A stretch of DNA of 64,000 nucleotides. It comes from Glandiceps talaboti. Its lineage: Eukaryota > Hemichordata > Enteropneusta > Spengelidae. Position 1 is the stretch's first letter, and each line of letters opens with the position of its first letter. Under the pieces are notes generated by a model. It searched no databases. It worked only from the letters and a program-made list of their open reading frames with translations, and was not told where the DNA came from. The stretch covers positions 6,074,501 through 6,138,500 of the forward strand of contig NC_135555.1 of NCBI RefSeq assembly GCF_964340395.1, written 5' to 3'. This document shows, in pieces, positions 1 to 11,574 of this stretch. The position numbers and the translations under genes are program-made.

Positions 1-16
1 TTATTTTTGGTTACAG

Positions 17-175
17 ATTGAACAGTTGTTCAGTGACATCGGTGGAACACTGGGACTTTACATCGGACTCTCCATTATTACTGTTTTTGAATTTTTAGAA
101 TTTGTTGTTGACGTCCTCGGGTTGTTTACAAAGGGACTTAAAGGTAAACAAGTCAGTATGACCCCAGAGACATAA
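17..175 (+). CDS. Last exon of a DEG/ENaC-family sodium channel (5' part outside window)
   Basis: The exon follows a TTACAG acceptor and encodes 53 residues ending in TAA. It begins with [15 protein letters not shown] and continues into a hydrophobic stretch, which is the pre-M2 and M2 pore segment of degenerin/epithelial sodium channels. GLS matches the G/S-x-S selectivity-filter motif. The sequence is nearly identical in its first 40 residues to the last exon of the complete channel gene at 38496-38630, and both exons start in phase 0, so the two genes are tandem paralogues in the same orientation. After the pore the C-terminal tail differs (VLGLFTKGLKGKQ here) and is short and cytoplasmic. 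The rest of the gene, including any modular ectodomain, lies upstream of the window. Confidence 0.9.
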   Translation: MEQLFSDIGGTLGLYIGLSIITVFEFLEFVVDVLGLFTKGLKGKQVSMTPET

Positions 176-320
176 AGATGAACAAGTGAGTCGGTCCTCC
201 AGGAAGTTAAAAGTAGACAAGTGTATCCGTTCATGGGAAGGTAAAGTTGCTTAAGAAGGCAAGTAAGAATGAGAGAAAGGCCGTCAAACAGATAGCTAGT
301 AGTCAGTCAGGCAGGCAGGT

Positions 321-321
321 G

Positions 322-377
<56 letters not shown>

Positions 378-380
378 TGC

Positions 381-440
<60 letters not shown>
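321..440 (+). repeat. (ACAG)n microsatellite
   Basis: A run of about 120 bases of the tetranucleotide GACA with one interruption (ATGC) near 377. It lies between the first channel gene's stop codon and its candidate polyadenylation signals, so it is probably transcribed in the 3' UTR. The repetitive reading frame across it is an artefact. Confidence 0.95.
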
Positions 441-443
<3 letters not shown>

Positions 444-632
444 TGAACGATCAGTAGATACTAACAGCCATGTACTTGTTAGTATTGCGCTGATAAAGAG
501 TGACAGGGCAAAAGAAAGAGACTGGGGGCTATAATATTCTGTGTAGATATCTTTGCGGTGTTTTTATCAAAAATGTAAAAAAGAAAATTGAATTATTAGC
601 ATTGCACACCTTCTCATTTTTTGATCTAGAGT

Positions 633-662
633 AATAAAAATGAAACACTATGATTAAATAAA
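633..662 (+). terminator. Putative polyadenylation signals of the first channel gene
   Basis: Two AATAAA hexamers, at 633-638 and 657-662, lie about 460 bases after the stop codon at 173-175. They are the first good candidates downstream. Cleavage would place the (ACAG)n repeat at 322-440 in the 3' UTR. Confidence 0.4.
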
Positions 663-817
663 AAGCAATACTAAGCGTTAAAATTCACCAATAGGGTGAG
701 AACCGTTGGAACACGTTTAGCTTATTAATGATGGCAATAACTGCGCAGTATAATTCTACTGTCACACTTTGAAAATATAGGCTGTCATTCACCTGCCTTT
801 GTACTTTCGACTGTTTT

Positions 818-1340
818 TTTTTTTACTTTATTGACCAACACGACTATATACAAATCGAAAAGGAATATGACTTGATAGTTGCTAAAACGAACCACAGCAC
901 ATGACAAATACAGCATGATACCCATACATACAGTACATACAATACTATGGTATAGAATATGATAAAATACTGTAAAATAAGGTAAAATTATACAATGAAC
1001 ACAACAAAAATGATAAAAGGAATTGAACCATTCCGAAAGGTTAGTAAAATAAGTCGGGAAGAGTTTTGCGAAGTAATTGCTTTCGGATAAAAACTATTCC
1101 TATAGTTTTGGTTCTAAAGCTTCTAAAACGTTTCCCAGAGGGAAGAATTGAAAGAGACTGTGTGCTGGGTGGGAAACGTCATCAATGATATTTTCACATT
1201 TGCCAGATAAACGAGCATAATACAATGACTCGGGTAAATTAGCTACAATGACTTTAGAAGCAGTTTTAACTATGCTTTCAAGGTTGTTTTTTTCCTTCTT
1301 TGAAGCACTACCATAGCACGCACACAAGTATAGAGAAAGA
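818..1340 (-). mobile_element. 5'-truncated LINE (L2/CR1-type 3' end)
   Basis: On the minus strand, 1327-1100 encodes residues resembling the far C-terminus of vertebrate/invertebrate L2- or CR1-like polyproteins: a lysine/alanine-rich IVKTASK segment followed by an aspartate-SHP motif (DVSHPAHSLFQFFPLG). The reading frame then stops and an A-rich noncoding 3' tail ends in a T-run on the plus strand at about 818-829, the expected polarity for a minus-strand retrotransposon. Only the 3' end is present, as is typical of abortive target-primed reverse transcription. It is non-functional. The assignment to superfamily is from motif memory only. Confidence 0.6.
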
Positions 1341-4300
1341 TTAAATAATCATTTTTTTAAATGATCAATTTTTAAATTAAATAATCAATTTGCTTATAAA
1401 ATAAACCATTATTTAGATACTGTTTCCCATTCCTATCCTACCCGTTTTGCTATTCATGGCAATTTTTATATACCTAAGGCTAGAATTAATTGACACAAAG
1501 CACATACAATATCAAACATATGTAGCTACTCACCACTGGAACTCACATCAAAGACTTAACTCATAGACACAGTTTCAAAGCAACTTTAAAAGCTCACCCG
1601 AATAATTCGTAGGAAACACGTGTATATATTTCTTTAACTTAATAATATTTGAAATGTTCTCTGACATGTAAATACTATATATCAATCATTTTTATATCAT
1701 ATCAATCACATCATATCATATCATATCATACTGCTGCTAGTATCATTTTTTTCATCTTCCCCTTTCTATTTATTGCGTAGTTACGCATGCGCCCTTGTAC
1801 TTTTATTTTGTTTGTGTCATGACACAGACGACTAGTTCTGATCGAACTATTTATGTGATCCTAGCCAGATAAGTTATCCTGACAACCTCTTCTATGAAAT
1901 GTAAATAATTTATTCTTTTTATATCATGGCGGATAAATCAATTCAATTCATCTATGTTTTCGGATGAAATTAAGACGGGGGGGGGGGTGTAAGAGATCTT
2001 GTATATGTATGCATTTTTGTTTATCTAAGATCTTCATCATGTTTAAATAAGACTTTTGATTAAGAATATATCCTTTTTTAGTCTTGTATTTTTGGCCTAG
2101 CAACAAACATTTTTCTCACACCTAAGTTGTTAATATATAGGAGTAAATTTATCGAAGGGGGAATATAATGACAAATTTGGAACCGATCAATGATCATTCT
2201 CGCAAACCAGCGTTATTATTTCTACCACTACATTTCGAGGCTCGTTAAGAACGTTGCCGTAAAACAGGTCGTGGTTTGCGACGATTGTCAGTGATGTATA
2301 CTTTTAACTGGGGTTTTAGGAGCGATATTTCAACTTGAAGTAACTTTTTTGACATTCATAAATATAAACTACAAATTGTAATAGTGTTTATTAGAAGTGT
2401 GAAGTATTCTTTGTTGTTACATTATGATTGTTATTTTTCAACATTATTTCAGTATTTTGTATAAAAATATGATACATGAGAGAGGGTCACAATGTTAATA
2501 TCAGCACTGTATATAGTGAAAGTTTATGTAACGTTGAATTGGGTTAGTTGACTTTAGTTTAGTTGAGTCCAGTAAAACAACAAGATCGACAGCACAGAGA
2601 TAACAAACTGGTACAAATTGTTAAATTACTTGGAGAACCCACAAAGTCAAAGACTTGTTTCCAGTGGGGTCCAAACAGTGATTCAAGAAAGTGGTTGGCA
2701 AAGGTGTTTAATTACATGGAATGGGAAAGAATACCAAATTTGTAATTACATTTTTACTGCGCCCAATTAAAAAACTGTCAATCACAAGCTCTGTGTAAAG
2801 TTTCGTAATTATTGCAACTGTGTTGAAAAGTAATTTGTAAGGTTATGAATTGGAAATATGTCACTTGCAATTGGGTGATTTATCGTTTACTTTTCAATCA
2901 CAGGTTGTCACAAATTGACATTAGCTGTTATTAGGAAGAGTTTTGAGACTTTTGAAGTGGTACCTCTAGTACTAGTATACAAAGCAAACGCGTTGCTAGA
3001 CTGCTAATGTTGCATTGCATATGTTTTTTTCCATGACGATTATTCTGTAAATCTCTGAAACACAATGAGCCGAACCCCTCTTACTTTGTTGAACCATCAT
3101 GGCGAGTTTTTCCTTCAGCTGAATCAGCTGATCACCCCCGCCCCCCAATACTGACCCTGTACCCATGATTAAACAGATATAAACGTATTGATTCAAACAC
3201 ATTATGAAAACAAAATAATTTTGTTGTTTGCCTTCAACCTAAAAGATGGTTTCTGTTGCCATGAGCCAACAATAATTTCGTCCTAAATTCGCTGATTGCA
3301 AGTAAAAATATAGACACTGTTGTCTGTATCAGCATGATTTACCTTTCCAGTAGTCTATCTGCTAGACCTCGGATGTTCTTCCGATAGAATACGACACACG
3401 CCCGAACATCGCTATCGAGGATGGAACCCTCATTGCGAACTTCGTTCGCTTATAGTATCGAAAGAAAGCCCGGACGTCTAGCAGCAAGACTACCTTTCCA
3501 GTTCCTTTTCTGTTAGAACACAACGGCCTTTTACAGTCCCTCAACTCCCTGGGTGCACACGGTCCATTGCAGTCTCTGTAAACGCATAGGATTAAATTAT
3601 TTCCCATTGCAACTACTATCCTATCAGGTCTCCAATTATACAGCTTTGTTGAGTGGGGGGGGGGGCACAGTCGTGGTTCAATTCATATCTTTCCCAAGGA
3701 CTGTAGCCATTCAGAAACACACGGCAGCGACGAGGCTCAAGACAAGATAAGACAAAATACCAGACTCCTAGAAGATGGCTGGAATATGATGTGCTTGATA
3801 TAGTATGTTCTAGTTAAACCAAGCTTGGTTTACAACACCTATTGAAACGACGGTTGTCTTGGTGTGAATTCAATAATGAAGACACAGTGTAATTAAAGGC
3901 CTTGGTTTTTTGTTCTAATTTAATTAGTACAGTGCTGTTACATTTCCTTGATGTTCATTTCGAATTCATTAGTCGCCAACGTGTTTTATTTATGTATTTC
4001 CTCCTCCCCACACGTGTTGTCATTCCCCGAGAAAACTGACAAAATGAGCTTATCTGAGCTGACGTATTTGTTCAATGTAAACAGAATACTAGTCGTGTTG
4101 GTTGTCGACATGGGGACTCTATTAACTTCTTGTATTTAGATAGCTAATGTTTAGTATATATTAAGGGATGGGAAATGACAGCTTGTATTTGTCTATGCTT
4201 TTAACTATACTCTGTAACGATTTGTATCTATTGAACTTATTTGTGTACATTGGAAATTCAATGAAAACGTCTCATTACCGTGAATTCCACGGCAGATGAC

Positions 4301-4572
4301 ATTTACAATACTATCAAATGGTGACTGCTGGTTCCAGGCATGAATAAGCACGGATGTGATGCTTGCTGTTAGTGTTTTAAAGCAGGGTTGAATGACTTTA
4401 CAATATGTAATAAAGGGGAATGAACATGTGACTGGAACTACTATAAATTCTTGATAGGTGGTTGAAGCATTTGCATCCTTTTTGCATGCTGCGCTCCTTT
4501 CCTTTAAAAAGATAGATGATTTTTTTTAGTTTATTAAACAAAATATGAATATTTTTAGTAGAGGACATTTCC
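1341..4572. other. Noncoding interval, no gene recognised
   Basis: I see no exon with convincing splice sites or known motifs. The stretch contains a short (CATAT)n run at about 1695-1731, a G-run near 1978-1988 and another at about 3654-3664. Open frames here are short and look random. It belongs to the 20-kb intergenic region between the two channel paralogues. Confidence 0.5.
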
Positions 4573-4700
4573 TTAAAGGGGAACACCACTCCATATAAAG
4601 TTCATAAACTTTGGGTTCTAGAGAGTCATTTCATGATTTCGTGTCACATAAATTTCACTCGATTGCCCAGAAACACCAAATTGAAACTCTTTTCACCTCT
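4573..4700 (+). mobile_element. TTAA-bounded foldback element, left arm (family also at 62552-62984)
   Basis: It begins with TTAA followed by GGGGAACACCACTCCAT and continues through TTGGGTTCTAGAGAGTCATT. The inner part matches 62604-62670 in direct orientation. The stretch from about 4610 to 4640 matches the reverse complement of the right arm of the 62.5-kb copy at about 34 of 37 positions. The right end of this copy could not be located, so it may be degraded. A TTAA edge is the target of piggyBac-like transposases, but no transposase is present. Confidence 0.55.
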
Positions 4701-6630
4701 ATTCTAGCCGTGGTACTATGTTCCATTGTGGGTCTTAGCATACATCGTACGTTTCTTTCAATGTGGTAAATTCTGTAGAGGTCTGTGGTAAAATAGAACA
4801 TACCACAGATAAGGAAGTGAATATACTGTCGATTGTGAGCTAATACCATGGAGGTATCTCTCCTTATACATCCATGCTCACACCCTCTTCTTCCCACGTA
4901 GAAGCTCATACCGGTGGTTTGAGGTACTGAGAAGCCCCAGTAGAAGCACACCGGAATGTCTCACACATGAAACGGAATATCCATGACAAAGAATAACCTC
5001 TTACCCTTTGAATTAAAGATGTTTACGCCATTTCACAAAATGAAAACGAATATAGTAAGTTTTCTATTTCTGAAACCGTCATACACACAGAGGTTAAACC
5101 AGACCTTACAAGACATGAACTTCAGCGTTGCTATAGGATCTGAACGAAAATCCCACAGATATTTGAAGGGTTACTGAAATAAAATGTACAAAACACAATA
5201 CATACAAAACTTTTGGCATCTGCCTTTGTGTAGTCGCTGATGAAAAGTGCTTTCCTGTGACATCTTACGGACACTGTCAACCCATCTGACCTACGAGACA
5301 GCCGCATATTGCATGCCAAAGATATAGCAGCGAAGAAATGAAACATTATTTTTGACACAAATTGCCCAAGTAGGGGACAGTAAATCAGTGTGTCCCTTCA
5401 GCTTACCACAATAATGCATTTTTAAAAGATGCATGTAAAAACAACGTGCACGAAAATTATTACTATAAATCGATTTCATCAGTTCAAGCGAACTGATTGC
5501 CATTAACTTTTCAATTTTCATTACATTAATTGCATTCAGAAAGGGGGTGCTTCTACAATATTTATAAATGCCAAAATACCGCCTTAAGCAGTTTTGCCTG
5601 AATTTATTGAATTGATAGAATTTATAGAATGACACCTGTTTTTTTGTAGAAACAATCCCTGTGCTTGAAATTAACATAATGAATAATCATGAGATAACTT
5701 AACACCTTTCTTTGATATCTATTGTAATTGAAAAGTGAAAGTCGCTTGATTCATCAGTGCATCTGAAACCTACCATTACAGCTACAGATCAGTAGTTTTT
5801 CTTTTTAAAAAAATCCACAACTACTAGCTTCCACATTGCTTGTCCGGTTCTCTGGACATTAGAATGGACAACCATGGATTTACGCCCTATCGAGCGAATT
5901 GGCTTTTCGGACAAACGGATAGCAAGCCATCACAAGTAAACAAGTAAGTAACACTTCAATGATTTTACAGCCACTCACAATCAATGACTTGTTAGTTCCA
6001 TTCCTACATGTAAATGTATTCTCACTCGACACAAATCTCATTTCGTTTCCTTTTACAACCCCAGACAAGGTGCTCCGAGTTAAAACCGATTTGATTTCAT
6101 TCCATTTTTTTTGATAGCGTAACAGAGGCAATTCCGATCCGATTTGATACCTGATTATGAAAAATGGAATCAGATTATCCATAGTTTTGAGTCATACTAG
6201 ACCGGTTCAGGTGCGCGTATTTACGCGTGTTCTCTACGCGTAGCGTCATAGTCGAGTCACGTGATTCGAAGCGACCAATGCGTTCCGGATGCTACTTCAA
6301 AATGGCGGTCTACACGTAATTGTAAATACATGTTAAATTTTTATCATTTTTCTTATATTAAATGCCGTATTTTTATACCAAAGTTCGTAAGCATAACTGT
6401 AAACCGATTGTTATTTTTTTTCGTTTGGGTAGTTGCGGGAAAAATGGCAAAAATACCGACATGTTATTATGCTACATATTGTTATGTAAACAAAGTCTGG
6501 CTTCAGGACACACTGAGATGTCAACGCGCGTGTTCACATTTATTCCAATGTTTTCCACATTTGTGTTCTGAACGTGTAACTAAACACAACTTTGCACGCG
6601 TCATTACGTGTACGTACGCCTGTAAGATAA
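4701..6630. other. Noncoding interval, no gene recognised
   Basis: No exon with recognisable protein similarity. The 128-residue minus frame ending at 5291 and the 144-residue plus frame starting at 6261 have no motif I recognise, no splice context and biased composition, so I treat them as chance frames. The stretch may include the decayed remainder of the TTAA element that begins at 4573. Confidence 0.45.
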
Positions 6631-6919
6631 TAGCCCCATCTACACGTAGGTCGTCCTACCTGAGGCAGTCCCAAGTCCTACCTGAGGTAGGATAGATTTG
6701 TGTCTACACGTAGGAAGGTTACAGCGGAGATGTCGCGCCTTCCATCCTGACAGTATATAGGACGAAGTTAGGAGGGTATCGGGAAACCTCTCAAAGGTGT
6801 CCTAATATAAGTCAGGACGGTTTCAGGACAGGTTCAGGACTCGGTTGCGTCTACACGGGCTTCAAACTATCCTGAATCCTACCTCAGGTAGGATTTTTAG
6901 TGCAGTGTAGACGGGGCTA
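6631..6919. mobile_element. 289-bp MITE with TIRs and internal palindromes
   Basis: The left end TAGCCCCATCTACAC at 6631 pairs with the right end GTGTAGACGGGGCTA at 6905-6919 with 14 of 15 positions complementary. TA flanks both ends if the TIR is taken to start at GCCCC, consistent with a TA target duplication as in Tc1/mariner-related MITEs. The interior holds the 15-bp palindrome CCTACCTGAGGTAGG (or near copies) at about 6655, 6678 and 6882. No coding capacity. Confidence 0.75.
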
Positions 6920-7656
6920 ATGTCCCGTACGCGTTCTAACGTGTATCTAAACCTCGTAGTTTTAATACGTCTTGCCAATCACGGAGATGGGATAGAGGCA
7001 AGTTCCTTGAATATTATATTAACTCGGAAGAGAAACAATCAACCACAGAGGGACTGTGAATTAACTCTAAGACTTGGAATCTCTTGATACGTTTTTTATC
7101 CTGCCAGTCACTGTTGTAATACACGCGTAGGTTTTAGAAGTCATCCGGTATATGCCCGGAACAACAGATATACATTTTGATTTGTTGAATTTTTTGGAAG
7201 GACGAGCAAAATTTATTTAAAAAATCAAGATGTCAGTTAGCGGAAATGTTGTAGTAGCGTTACTTACTCCTTCCAGACTATGGGTACGCTACTGGCATAT
7301 GCTATTGATTCCCTGTTTTATCTGCTGTTGTTACTTGTTCGTGGAAAACATAGTCTGAGAGAGATCTATCCGTACGAATTGAAAAACACGTCATTTGCAT
7401 CACTGTGTTTGCCGTAACCTCATTTTTGTGTGCTTATTTAAGTCTACATGAAGCTTGTGCCAAACACTCTAAAATTTGAAGTTGTTCAACTGCAAATATT
7501 GCACTGAAACACTTGCAAAATTCGCCAAGGTCATAATATCAAAATTTGAGTAGTCGCTTTTACATGTCTCGTTCGCATCTTACTTCTGCTTTTCTTACGT
7601 TTATGTACAATTTTCACTTGTCATTGTAATCATTGTTTTCTCGTGTGTGTGTGTGT

Positions 7657-7693
<37 letters not shown>

Positions 7694-8380
7694 TTATCTG
7701 TTTGAACTTCCTGTATCATTGCTGTTGTTTTTTTTGTATGTATTTTTGTGTGTACATTTTAAAGACTTTTTGATTGTCTCTATTACTCCTCATGAAAGGG
7801 GTCGAAGAGTAAAATAAAATAATTATAAGTATAAATTATATGTTTTTCATGTATGTGTCTAGTTCAGGTTTTCCATTGTTTTCCAAATGGTCTCTGTGTT
7901 GTTTATTTCTTCCTGTCAGATGTACAGCCGGCCATTACAGATTGGAAGAACAGTTTTATTTTGTCTTTTTAAGTTGATGTCAGTTTCCGTATCCACTATT
8001 TCTCGTGAGACTTCATAATTTTTGCGATTTTATTTTTTTATCGAATACGTAAAAGTTTTGGGTCGGCAATGAAAATCTAGGTGGGCCGGGGTCGGGTAAC
8101 CGGAACCAAACAATTATTTCTTTAGGTCTAAACTTGGTGTCATGCTTCCCGTTTATTCTTTCCCATACGGGTATCGCGGCATTTTTTTTTGCTGTTACTG
8201 CTAAACCGTTATGGCTTATATTTCGCTGAAACTTTGGTGTATGGTTTATTTACTGACTCCTGATTGGCTGATGCCCTCATTTGCACACGTCAGTGACACA
8301 GGTTACGCCCACCTTGGGTACAAATATATGTACTAGTAATACATATCATGTATGAAAGGCTCATTTGGCCCTTGAATTAG
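6920..8380. other. Noncoding interval with (GT)n repeat
   Basis: No gene seen. It contains a (GT)n microsatellite at about 7646-7690 with an ATGT interruption. Base composition is ordinary for the window. Confidence 0.5.
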
Positions 8381-8384
8381 CAGT

Positions 8385-8894
8385 CCTCATTCAGACGAAA
8401 ACGACGTTTCGCAATCATGCGAGATTTCGCAGTCTCACGACATTTCACTACTTTTTATTAAAGAAAACAAGAAAACATCACAAATAAATGAATACATCAG
8501 AATGAGGATTGCGCCGGTGTATTTCACATAATGATGTCATTGGTTTTGCAGTAGTCAGAAACACAATATTTACATGGGTACGATACCCCAATGTTTATTT
8601 CGAATTAGAAAAAATCTACCCAACCTGACTATTCAGATCTGCTTCGCTTCCGTCTATTTACATTAACGTTACATGCATTGCAGCGTTTTCTCCAATTGAA
8701 CATTGGAACAAAAAAAACCCACAAAAACTGAAGAAAAAATCCTCAAAATCACAACAAACGCTACAATTACAAATGTATTGCAGCTGTAGCAAAGCTAGTT
8801 TTGCCCTGACGGAAGGCATTCAGTTTACATTGAGGTTAGGGACTACATGGCATAGCTATGTTTCACACTTCATATCACATTGCTGTGGAGCAGT
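8385..8894 (+). repeat. Dispersed repeat family A, copy 1 left half (split by a LINE)
   Basis: Shares long stretches with 10257-10740 and 11575-12333, including TTTTGCAGTAGTCAGAAACA, GAAGGCATTCAGTTTACA and CATTGCTGTGGAGCAGT. The copy is interrupted after GCAGT at 8890-8894 and resumes at 10107. The uninterrupted site is visible in copy 3 near 12045-12075. A fragment of the same family lies at about 19240-19300. I see no coding capacity. Confidence 0.75.
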
Positions 8895-10106
8895 TATTAT
8901 TTTTTTTATTTATTATTATTTAAACTTTATTACAGACCCATGGTCCAGAGAAGAACAAAAATATACCACAAGACAGCATAATTTTTACATAACAGACAAA
9001 TACAAACAGAAAATATTACAACAGGTATTATTTTAAAAGAAAAAAAAAAATCAATGTAAAATCTTCAACCAGTGGGCCTGAAGCCCACAGAACCGTACAT
9101 CACAAGTAATAACACGATTAATCAGAACATTTTGGCTGTCAAAAAGACGTAGCATAAACCTAAATGCCGCCTTTCTTCTCAAAACAGAGAGAGAATTAAC
9201 TGAATTGGAGACAAACGTATTAGATGCACTGGCAGAACTTGGAAGTCCTATCAGTCTCCGGAACGCATTGTTGTGACAGACAATTATATTTTGCATACTA
9301 CTTACATTGAAGTCACACCATAAGTGGTTTCCGTAAATGTTATTGCAAAACGCTGTGAGGAGACGCAGTTTCACCGATATAGTACATGCAGAAAACTTTC
9401 TCAATAAAAAGTTGGCTCTACCACAAAGTGCTCTACGCTGTTTCAAAATATCCTGATTGTCTTTCAGGTCATCAGTAAAAACATGTCCCAAGTAATTAAA
9501 ACTTGATACGAATTCGAGAAGATTCCCACAAAGGTTGATTGGGGGAATGACAGACAGTTTTGTGGATGCCTTAAAGTGTACACAATTAGATTTTCTAGCA
9601 TTATAAATGATATCATGATCATCAGCATATTGTTCACAGAGATGAATAAGTTTTCTGAGGCCTTTGATAGATGGAGAGATGAGACACATATCGTCCGCAT
9701 ATGACAAGTTATTAATTGCAATTCCACCCACTTCACAACCAACCCTGGCACGAGACAGTGACCTGTTAAGAGAATCAACATAAGCATTGAAAAGAAATGG
9801 GGATAAGATTCCCCCTTGTCGAACTCCATTAGATACGTTAAAAGACATGGAAAGAGAATTTGACCAACGAGTACAAAACTTTTGTATTACAAACCAATTT
9901 GAAAGTAGCCGAACAATATAGGTCGGTACTGATCTGTCAATCATTTTCTTTAAGAGAGTCCAGTGATTCACTCTATCGAACGCCTTTTCAGCGTCAAGGA
10001 AACATACGAAAACTGGGCTGCCATTCGACTTATAATACCTGATTGTCTCTTTAAGTAGAAATATACACATATCAGTGCCATGAGCTTTCTTAAAACCAAA
10101 TTGATT
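8895..10106 (-). mobile_element. 5'-truncated non-LTR retrotransposon inserted into repeat A
   Basis: A minus-strand LINE fragment flanked by a 5-bp direct duplication, GCAGT at 8890-8894 and 10107-10111. Its 3' end is the A/T-rich (TAA)n-like tail on the plus strand at 8895-8935. The empty target site is preserved in copy 3 of repeat A, where GGAGCAGTGAAGTTCC is continuous. It encodes the reverse-transcriptase fragment described separately. Target duplication, A-rich tail and 5' truncation are the standard marks of target-primed reverse transcription. Confidence 0.85.
9051..10106 (-). pseudogene. Reverse transcriptase fragment of a LINE
   Basis: About 350 residues are open on the minus strand. 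RT motif A (VCFLDAEKAFDRV), motif B (NGVRQGGILSPFLFNAYVD) and the catalytic motif C (YADD) are all intact, followed by thumb-like sequence and a stop at 9053-9051. The endonuclease and the N-terminal RT fingers are missing because the element is 5'-truncated. A methionine-started frame reaches 10121, but its first five codons come from the flanking repeat, not from the element. The QFGF and RQGG signatures fit the Jockey/CR1/L2 broad group. It cannot be autonomous as it stands. No obvious frameshift within the retained part suggests a fairly recent insertion. Confidence 0.9.
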
Positions 10107-10256
10107 GCAGTGAAGTTCCACACGCTATCCTGGACTCGTCTAGGCAAATCACCATAGTACCTGCATAGCACCCGAATCGTAGCGATTCTAATGCTTGGAT
10201 TCGTAAAACAGATTTAATGGGATTATTCAATGTTCAGAACATATTGCAACCTGTCA
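10107..10256 (+). repeat. Dispersed repeat family A, copy 1 right half
   Basis: Resumes at GCAGTGAAGTTCCACACGCT after the LINE and runs through the segment with ACCTGCATAGCACCCGAATC to CCTGTCAC, where copy 2 begins abruptly with GACTGTGCCGATG. It matches 12057-12190 closely. Confidence 0.75.
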
Positions 10257-10745
10257 CGACTGTGCCGATGTAGTTCACAGAATAATGTCACTGGTTTTGC
10301 AGTAGTCAGAAACACATTTGGACAAGAGTAGCTAAAATATTTACACATAACAACACAATTCTATAGAAATCCATTCAGGTTAGAGACTACATGATATTCA
10401 CACTTCATATCACATTGCTGTGGAGCAGTCAAGGCTTTAATCAGTACAGTCAGTCCACACGATATCCTGGACTCGTCTAGGCAAAGCACCATAGTACCTG
10501 CATAGCACCCGAATCGCTACGATTCTAATGCTTGGATTCGCAAAACAGATTTAACTGGATTATTCAATGTTCAGAGCATATTGCAACCTGTCATAAGATG
10601 ATCGAGTGACACACACAACTAGGGGATATAGAACGGAGTAATATATTGTATAAATGAGACAACGGAGAACATCATATATAACAGAGTGCTGTATTTCACC
10701 AAAATATTACATGAAATAAAAAAAAGAACGCAATAAGTCACTGAT
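10257..10745 (+). repeat. Dispersed repeat family A, copy 2
   Basis: Directly abuts copy 1 and repeats the same order of blocks as copy 3 at 11575-12333. It lacks the middle block that contains the TGCAGCTGTAGCAAAGCTAG sequence seen in copies 1 and 3. Ends near GAACGCAATAAG. Confidence 0.7.
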
Positions 10746-11472
10746 ACATTTGTCAGATTTGAACAAAATAAAGAAACAAAGCTTCGATACGTAACTATGA
10801 TGATGACAGGCACGACTACTAATTATCTAACGAATTATAGTCTATGTGGCAGCAAAGTGTGGCAGCAAATAGTCGTTGACGCGAAATGTGGAGTTCGCTT
10901 GGCTTTCAAACAGTCCGTTTACGGCATTGTGTATCAATTGACGCAAGACGAGAACTCGCCCGTTTAGAAGTACCAATTACAGTTCGTGTCCCGTGTGACA
11001 TGCATGACACATGGGTGTTTGCGTTTACCAGTTATATACCACTATCCTATGCATATTCGTGATTGAGTTCATAGGGCAGTGTAGATAGTAAACTTAAGAG
11101 TTTATATTCAATCTCGTGACACAGTGGTAATGTGACATCGACACTGGAGTGTTGGACATTATGTGTGCCATATCGCATTACAACGGTCAAAGCCGTTCGC
11201 TGAGAAGCAATATCGACTCAATCAATCAATTATAAAAGCAAATGTGCATATATAGCAGCCATGGACCAATAGTGTCGAACAAAGATAGCATAGCAACAGC
11301 CAATAGTGTCGAGCAAAGATAGCAAACATGTATAGCCTACTTACTGAAACCATTAATTATGTAAATAACTCATTAATATTCATGGTTTTTCCAAACCCAA
11401 TCTGTTCTTATTAAGAACACGTGCACCAAATTTTGTTTGAATTGAGCCAGCTGTTTCTGAGAAAATGGTCAT

Positions 11473-11511
<39 letters not shown>

Positions 11512-11574
11512 CACGCACGCACGCACACATAGACTGTTCATCCCAAATTTATAACCTTTTTACGGAAGGTAATA
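10746..11574. other. Noncoding spacer with (CAGA)n tail
   Basis: No gene. At 11400-11515 the block CCAAATTTTGTTTGAATTGA, then TTTCTGAGAAAATGG, runs into (CAGA)n and (CGCA)n. That arrangement resembles the 3' end of RTE-type LINEs or their SINE partners, which often end in such tetranucleotide tails. The identification is by arrangement only. Confidence 0.45.

Noticed and set aside
6261-6695. 144-residue plus-strand frame with many cysteines
   Set aside because: No recognised motif, and it runs into the MITE at 6631. Treated as chance.
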